From Icerya purchasi (lineage: Eukaryota; Arthropoda; Insecta; Hemiptera; Monophlebidae), in the NCBI GenBank assembly GCA_039619475.1, contig CM077115.1:442402792-442466791 (forward strand): a stretch of DNA of 64,000 bases, read 5' to 3'. The notes beneath the pieces were generated by a model that saw only the letters and a program-made list of their open reading frames with translations, was not told the origin of the DNA and did not search any database. How positions within the stretch are numbered: position 1 is the first letter of the stretch; every line of letters starts with the position of its first letter. Shown here piece after piece: positions 39,701 to 48,700 of this stretch. The translations under genes and the position numbers were made by a program.

Positions 39701-42700
39701 TGAAAGAAAAGGAGAGTGTGCGTCCATTAAATGAATATATATAGTGTGTGCCCTGCCGTAAAGAAATTCCTGCGAAATATCGAAACTGTTATTCGTAGAA
39801 AGCTTCGTTAATAGTTTATTTTAAATTAAAGTGGATATTTGAATTGCTTTCACTTTTTAGCAATATGGGTAAGATGTTTCCGGTGAAATTAACCACGCCA
39901 TACACTGCTCTGCTCTACATTAGTCCGGATAAGGAACATATAGCTGATCTCGGTCACGCGCTACATGTTAAAGAAGTTACAGAAGGTATGTGTAACGAAA
40001 TAATATCGGAACTTTATTTTCTTACCATATTAAGTTTTAATTCACCGCTGCTATCTATTTTACGTAATTTTGATATAACATTTTTTAAATTATAAATTAA
40101 TTAGAAAACATTACGTGATTTTGCTTTATTTTGTTTATTCCATTCTTGTAAGTGTATTTTTTGTTTCCCTAATTTACTAGATCATAATTATTAAGGGTTA
40201 TTATGGAATTTTAATTTCTTAAGAAGAAAAAAAGATCAAATATAATTCTTTTCTACAGATATTCTGGAGCCCGGTAATAAGTTTCAATCTTTGTAACATT
40301 TGTTACAATTTACCGAAATAAAATGTATGGCAGTTAAATATGTGACAGGAGAAAACTGTTGAATTTCGTTTAATGCATATTGTAATATAACTGAATTTCA
40401 CCACTGGGGAACTTCATCTATGTTAATAGTAGTCATTCTCGCGCCAGGGATGTAAGGAAAGACTGTCACAAAAAAGCGTTCTGAAATATTTGAAGTTGTA
40501 AGAAAAATGAGATTCGAAGGATCAAGTTATATATGTATATATATATCGTCGTCTATTCTCACTCGATTTCGAGTATGAGATATCCCCTAAATTCAGAGGA
40601 GAATTAGAGGATAGAATAGCCGCGCAATAGATAAGCACGTAAGCAGGAGCGCAACCTAGCTTTCGCGCTGCCGACAACGTGGGAAAGGTACCAATGGCGA
40701 GGCGAATCAAGACGACTGGCCTTTACTCACGTTGATGCGATTGTTCGCCGGCTGAGTGTTATATATATATATATATATATGTGTGTGCGTGTGTGTAGGT
40801 GACCTGGTCTACGAAAAGGGGGCTTACGTCGGAAAACAGGTTTTTGAAAAAACAACTGTTAAAATTAAACAATTTGTTTCATCGTTTTCTCGTCAGTTGT
40901 TGCCTTTTCTCCGCGTTGCTTGGGGTCTGCCTATATTCAAGAACATAAAGTGTTGTTTCTGCTCAGAATATTATCGCAGTTAATCGCGTAAGCTGCTAGT
41001 TTCGAATTACTAAACGAGTAACACTGAAGAAGTGTGAGTTTACAAATGTTATCACAACGGCTATCATTTTCGTTTCTGTTGGTCTTTTGCATCACAAAAT
41101 AAAGTAAAATGAGTGTTGGTAGGAGTTTAGTGCCGTCTACAATCATTATTTTCCTGAAAACGGTGAAGACAATAATGGGTCCGATGATGATGTTAGTTCA
41201 AATGGCGATAATATGGAACAAAGTTTTGGTTGAGATGGATTTATCTGCTGTCGATGAAGAGGAACATCTTTAAGTCACTGGTCGGCATAATACAATTTCA
41301 TCACTTTATAATCTGTACCGACTGTGTGAAAACGAATAAATTCGCAGACAGTGATGACGTGGAGTCGTCTCATCTTCTATTAAAACCTGTCGATCGTCAA
41401 ATGCCAGGAATTATAAAGCCTGTTGGTTTATCTTTGAAGCGTCAGTGATATATTTATCAGAATCTTCGCAGCTTAGTTTCAGATATAAGTAAAGCAGATA
41501 TTGTGGCTCCATTACCAAAAAAAAAAGAGTTATCATCAAAGAAACGAAAGGCGAAGGTTATTCTTGAACCAGATGCGGAACAAGATCTATCTTCCCCACA
41601 ACCAACATGTAAAAAGGTCTCAAGAAAGACGACGACGAAGAAAAATATAAAAAATACTTGATGCTTCAAAACGTACATACGTTTTTTTTCTCGCGTAGAA
41701 TATGTTTCTTTTGTGTAAAATATGTTTTTCTGACATGTAATAATATTTTTTAAATCTTATAAATCGATTTATTTTCCTTATTGCGGATTTTAAAAAAAAA
41801 TTAGTTTTTTTGTAATTGTACTCTTCTTTTTCTTAACTTTTAGTAAACTTTTCAACAAATTATGACTTTCTGGTCTTCACCGTATGAAAAAGTGTTTCAA
41901 ACTCTATCCGAATTGGCAAAAAAGTGCAAAATGATTTTTTGACACGTAAGCCCCCTTTTCATGGACTAGGTCACATATATACTTATAATATGTGTGTGTG
42001 GGGCGCGTGTGATTCCTCAAAATATCGTATCCCAAAATATACACATATTTTTTTTGTAATCTGTGTAAAAAAGAAAAATTAAATCATTTAAAAAAAAATT
42101 AGAAACATATTAACCATATCAACATTACAATTAAACAACTCTATTAATTGGTAATTTAAACGATTGTAAAACACTTTTTATTAAGTAGAGACGCAACATT
42201 TCGGTACAATGTAAAATTAAAGTACTTGTTTTGTTTATTTTTTTAAAAACTTATATTCATATTAACGTAATTACGTTAATAAATTAATTTTATTAAATTT
42301 AAAAGGATTAGAGTATAAGGAGGAAATAAATAAAAAGCATGGTTGAAATCTGTGTCAACCTAACGTACTATTGCGATACTTTTCTAAGAAAATTTTTGCG
42401 TGATACAAACTTATGTAATTTTTGTTTTCTATTTCATATACCTAGCGTATGTGCGTGGGTGTGGGTCGTTGCGCGCGTGTGTATATATATATATATTATG
42501 CGGCGCTAGTTTAGTTCACAGCAGTATAGGCACATTTCGACTATAGTCAGTTCCGAATGTAGTCGTGCGAGTGCGCGCTAGCGTCGTATAGAAATATTCA
42601 GCCGGCGAACAATCGCATCAACGTGAGTAAAGGCCAGTCGTCTTGGTTCGCCTCGCCATTGGTACCTTTCTCACGTTGTCGGCAGCACGGAAGCTAGGCT

Positions 42701-45700
42701 GCGCTCCTGCTTACGCGCTTATCCATTGCGTGGCTATTCTATCCCTTAATTCTCCTCTGAATTTAGGGGATAATCTCATACTCGAAATCGAGTGAGAATA
42801 GACGATATATATGTATGTATGTATGTACGTAAATTTTCGTTGAATATTTTAAATTTATTCTTGAACGATTAAATGTTACACGTTTTATTGTATCGACGAT
42901 GTTATTGGCTTGACAAAAATTTTGGTCGTTGAAGTATATTTTTAAAAGGCCCTATTATAAAAGATTAAAAGGTATAATTTTAAATAGTAGTGTTTTGTCG
43001 ACTCTTATGTATGGGTGCCAGACTTGGGCATTAACACGAGCTTTGATAAATAAAATTAGGATAATGCAGAATAAAATGAAAAGATCTTATTAGAGTGAAG
43101 GATAAAATTAAGTTCGAGACAATTAAGAGCAAACTTAAATATAACAAAAATGTTATCCAAGTAAAAAAGAGACTAAAGTAAAACTGGGCAGGTCATGTAT
43201 CATGTATCGAGGTTAAAAAATAAACGATGGACCTTAGAAATAATGGATTGGACAATATATACGAAAAGGGAATGCAAAGGGTAAGATGGGGGACGATATG
43301 AGGTTAATGCTTAGACATAGTCATTTTAAAGAAGTAGCTTAAGACCGGCTTGAATGGAGCAGATTGAGGGAGGTCTATGTCTCTTTTTCAGGGCTAACGA
43401 TCTTTAAATAAGTGATTTTGATTTAATATTTTGTGCATAAGTTATATTATTAGATCGATGGCTTAAGTGATTAATTAAAATAAATATCGACGATGTCATT
43501 CTCTCTGTGATTGGGCAATGGTTTCTTTGTCAATCTATTATTATTGAGGTGCAATTGGCAATGATTAATTGAAAACAGAATACGATTATAATGCATTCAT
43601 AAACTAAACCGAATCTATGCCCAGAAAATAGAGTGTTGTTGATTAAATCTACCGTTGACGATATAAACGGGGACATTTATTAATTGCAATTTTTCGTTTA
43701 CTTTTTTCAGCTCCTGCTCAAGAACATAATAAAATGGTGCTGCATTTTTACGGACATAATTTAAAGGGTTTACCGACATTCTTTTGGATTACAATTTGTA
43801 CGCTAATACTGATATTCCACTTGTTCCTAATCAAGTTAATTTTAACCGAATTCAAAAATCAAAATATGTATAAACCCAGGTAAATATGATTTTTTTTTTT
43901 TTTTTTGTTTCTAAATACTTATTCTGTTTTAAATAGTCGACTAAAAAGTATTAAAAATCGGAATCTGTTTACTAATGATGAAGTATCAAATGCAACAGCG
44001 AATTTAAACATTACGAAGTAGTATGACAAAGTAAACAAAAATCTTTTCGTTGTCAACATTCAGCATTTTTCCAAGTACTATTATCAATTTCAGAATTTAG
44101 AAGAATTTGTGATTTGGTGGGGTTTTACGCGGCATATTATATGAATTGAAAATACGCATTACAGAAAGAAAGGGGTCGAAAACGAAAAGCCATAATAAAC
44201 GTTTTTTCAAATACGGATATTATATGTTGTTGGGAACAAATGAACGAATGCAGTTAGAAATTTAGGCGTGTTGAAAAAGTCGATGGCTATAGGGCCTAGT
44301 GAGTGCTATCCACACACGAATGTACGTAGAATTTTAAACTGTTCGTTCATTCGTTCACCGGTACTATTGGGAGGTTTTATGCCGAATAAACTTTTAATGA
44401 ATTTACTTATTAAAATAACCAAAATAGTCCCGTACCGCATAAAATTAATAATATTCCACTTTAATAAAACGGGTTTTTGGCGTATTTAAAATAAGACAAA
44501 TTTCCGATATGTCTGAGCATGAATATATGCGTTTACAACAGCTAAAAAACAACTGCACTACCTAATAACTAAAAAAACTTTTAACACCATTACAAGTCTC
44601 CTAGAAAATTGTATATTTTTTATAAAAAATGGCATTTTTTCTTTTACATATTGAAAAAAAAAAAAAACTGCTTGAAATATGTATGAATTAAACTATTATA
44701 TGTTAATGATGATAGCTGACAAAATGCACTCGTCTTACACATTTCAATAGGTCAGGAAAGAATGGACTGGATTTCTCGTCTCAGAAGTCTCAATACGTTG
44801 TGTTCCATAGAGGTCGTCCTGTTCAGAATCCGACATCACTACAAGTGAACAATAGTCCAATTCCTTATAAAACAACAGCAACTTTCCTAGGCATCTTGAT
44901 GGACGCCAGCCTGACGTGGAAGCCCTTTATATCTGATTTAAAAACTAAATCCCTTCAGTCTTTAAGGGTAATCAAGTTCTTGTCAAATCCCAAATTTAAT
45001 GTTCAGACAAAGTTTCTCTTAAATATTTATAAAGCACTGGTCCTCAGCAAAATCAATTATGGGAGTCAGGTGTATTCGTCAGCGAGTGGTTCCCTGTTAA
45101 AAACACTGGACCCAATCCATAACGCCGCTATTCGCATGATACTTGGCGCCCATCGTACATCTCCAGCTAAAAGCCTATGTTCGTTAGCTGGTATACCACC
45201 GTTGTCTTACAACAGAAAGTTATTCACTTATCGCGATATGCTTTCATGGGCTGCGGAGAATCATTGCGACGTAACTACGGAGCCTGATTTTCCCAAGGAT
45301 AACCTACCTGAAGTCAATGCAATCTTGTTGCAAAATAACATAAAGCCCAACTTAACACCCAGAACGGACTTTTCAAAATTACCCCCACCCTGGGCTTCTT
45401 TTCAGGTAGAAGCTATCACAACTCTCACTGATAATAATCACCCACCGGCGCTGCGAGGGCACTAAATATTATTAATAAATATACCACGTTCTCGAAAGCA
45501 TACACTGATGGATCCAAAGCTAATGAGTCCAAGGCTGCCCCAGCTGCATGCGCTTTCGAAATAGACGGAATCGCAGAGGGCATGCGGTTGAACAACGTTG
45601 TATCCATTGCGGAAGTCGAAATGTATGCTGTGTTGTTTTGTCTTCAGGCATACTTAGAACTGAAATCCCAACCGCTCGGAATCTTACTGGTGACTGATTC

Positions 45701-48700
45701 CTTGCAGTCCATACGTGCTTTGCAGTCAGATCACCCGGAATCAGCAATGGTCCTAGAAGTCCTGGCTATCTTATACCAGCTGAGCCGAAGGGGATGCCGA
45801 GTTGTTTTTTTATGGGTCCCCAGTCATGCCGGTGTTCCGGGGAATGAGCGGGTTGACCTGGTCGCTCGGTCATTCATGATGTGCCCAATGCCGTTATTTG
45901 CTTTTGGTCCATTATCTCTGAGAGGTTTCCTGTCAGATACGGTCTTCGCACAGTGGAGTCATGACTGGATGTCTCAGTCGACCTTCCTCAGGGAACTGAA
46001 GCCTACGACGGAGCCATAGTGGCCTCCAGTCAGAACAGAACGCAAAGTGTTTTCGGCAATCAATCGCCTGAGAATGGGACATACGTCCTTTTCCCACGAC
46101 TATATCCTCAAACAAGCCCCAAAGCCAAGTACCTGCCCACTTTGTTCTACCGATGAATACCCGTCAGTTTCGCATATCTTGCTGAAATGCACACGTCTAA
46201 ATGGGTTACGGCTAGGCCAGATCACATCGATTGAAGACATCCTCTCAAATACCCCTACTGCTTTGAACAATCTTATGACTTTCGTTCAGGCTAGCGAGCT
46301 AAGCAGTATGTTTTAAACGTGGGTCCACTCACTGCGATAACCGAGGTAGTTACATGCAGCGAGTGGTTTAGTGCCCCTTCTTAAATTTAAAAAAAAAAAA
46401 AAAAAAAAATAGGAATTGTTATAACTGTATGTGCGATTGAAGCGAATCCAGGATTTCGAAATTATTTTATCACAATGCAAAAAATGTGTTTTAAATTGTT
46501 CGTGATCCGAAAACATGGTTTATGCGCATTTATTGTTACAAAAAATACCCAATTGTTAGGAGGGGGTGGGGGAATTATGTATTAATTTATTATCGACTTT
46601 CCATCGAAAACTTTTGAACTTTAGTTGTTATTTCACCTTTTCGGCGAATATTACCGCATTCCGAACGCGTTAAATGATACAAGTTCTCTAAGACGTTTTT
46701 GCCCTGTTGTATTCTGAAGTTAACACACTTTAGTCTTTTCAATATAGAAAATGCCCGTTTTGGTGTTACAATTGTATAAAACTAGTAAAACCGTCATTAC
46801 TCCTAAATATGATAGTAATATTTTCGAATACATTTTTATTAATCACCTACAGTAATTGTCATCACGCTAATTATTTAAATAACGTAGCAAAATCTAAATA
46901 ATTAAAATTTGTTTATCTTTAACGTACCAAGTGCATTTTAAATATCATGCTGCTCATTAATTCGCCGTCACCCTGTTTTGATTTCTATAGGGAAACCTTT
47001 CTTCTGTAAAATTTAATATTTATTTATAAAACTGGTACAACTAAATTTCATCTTTGAAAACGAAATACCCGATTTTGTTAAAAAGTAATCCACTAAACGA
47101 TTTTTTGAAGGCGACTAATATACGCGTGTATGTGTGTCAAGGAAAGGAATATAAAATGCGATCTTAAAATAATCTTCATTATTTACTGACTTTATATTAG
47201 TTTTCTCTCTCTCTCTCTCTCTTTTAATGATTACTGTACCATGGATGGTTTTACTTCTAAATCATACTATTAAAAAATACGTGAAATTTGTTATTTGCAT
47301 TTTAGCGTGTGTGTGTTTAAATTTACTTATAGCATCATCGACTGCTAGTTTCACTACTTCCCGTAAATTATGATTTTCAGCTTGAAATTCTCTACTAAGC
47401 AATACAACATGCAGATTCTGTAATGCAGCAGGAAATCTGAAATTCCGCTATTATAATTTCAACTAATAATTAAAGAGCTGTATTGGAAGATGTATGGTCG
47501 TGAACGGGTTTAAATTCTTCAAGTGTTTCAATTAGCGTTGGTTGCAGTTTCAGAAATATGGAGACTGCTTCATAGCGCTCAATCCGTCTTATAGGATAAG
47601 TAAACATTGGGTTTATTTTCTACTTTCATTATCGGCTTTCGAAATTTTATTTTTCAAAGCACCTTACCAATAAAGTCTCTAATGCATTCTTTATACCTGC
47701 AACGTTACAAGTTGCGTTTTAAATAAAAACTGCGTGCTGTACAATGCACATAAATAACCAAAAGGGTGATGTATATACGAATGTGGATTTCATGAAACTC
47801 GCCACTTATCGGTGAAGCTTCATCATACCACACACGACTAGTCAAGACCAATTCTGAAAAGGTACTTTTTGATAGTATTCATCTATTATTTCCCAGTGAT
47901 GTCACTAACTGCTACCCAAATACAAGAAAATCTCCTCACAAATATTCAATGTTGAAAAATCTAAATATCGGGCGTAAATTGGAACTCGTTCGATTCCAGC
48001 AATATCTGCGCTTGCATCCGTTAGTAACGAAAACCGATTTAGTCGAGCAACTTTTTAATAATTAACGTGTGACCAATGCCAATTATTTAAATTGTTTTCT
48101 TCTTATACGTAGCATTTTGTTACGGAGAAGATCGAATGATCCTTAAATACAATGCCACCTTCAGCACAATATCACACATTATGGCACGAAAATTTCCTTC
48201 GTTGTTGCAAAATTTCTAATTATTTACTGTTTGTTGTGTTTTATCATTTGGAGAAAGTGTGCCGTCTTATCGCCGTCTGGATAAAAAACAATAGCGGCTA
48301 CTATTTCAACCTTTCATAGTTTTTTTAAAATTTACTTATGATTATCAACTTGTATATCAATCGATTTTATTTTCCCTTCTGCGGTATTCCGCAAATTTTC
48401 CATATCGATTAAAGCTTTTTATGATAATTATTTTTTTCGTAGTATTTGAATATTATTTCCTTCGTGAACGCTCATTCATTAAATGATTAACAAGTTTTCT
48501 GAGCTTCATGTTTCTTTTTACAGTAGCTTTAACACTAAAACACAACATAATGTTTGCCCTTTAAACTCTGTTCACCGAGTATTTCGAAATTTTAATTTTT
48601 TCACTAGTCGTTGGAGATATAAATTCGGTAGCAGTCGTGGCACATAGGATTAATAATTATTTTTAATATTTTAAATATGAAACTTTTCTCGCTATTAGTA

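Larger units (their letters stand above)
44757..46410 (+). mobile_element. 5'-truncated non-LTR retrotransposon with poly(A)
   Basis: It begins within the RT domain (NGLDFSSQKSQYVVFHR) and ends in about 21 A (46389-46410). It is internally well preserved compared with the other retroelement pieces here. A target duplication is unclear: AATAGG occurs at both junctions but is too short to rely on. Confidence 0.9.
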
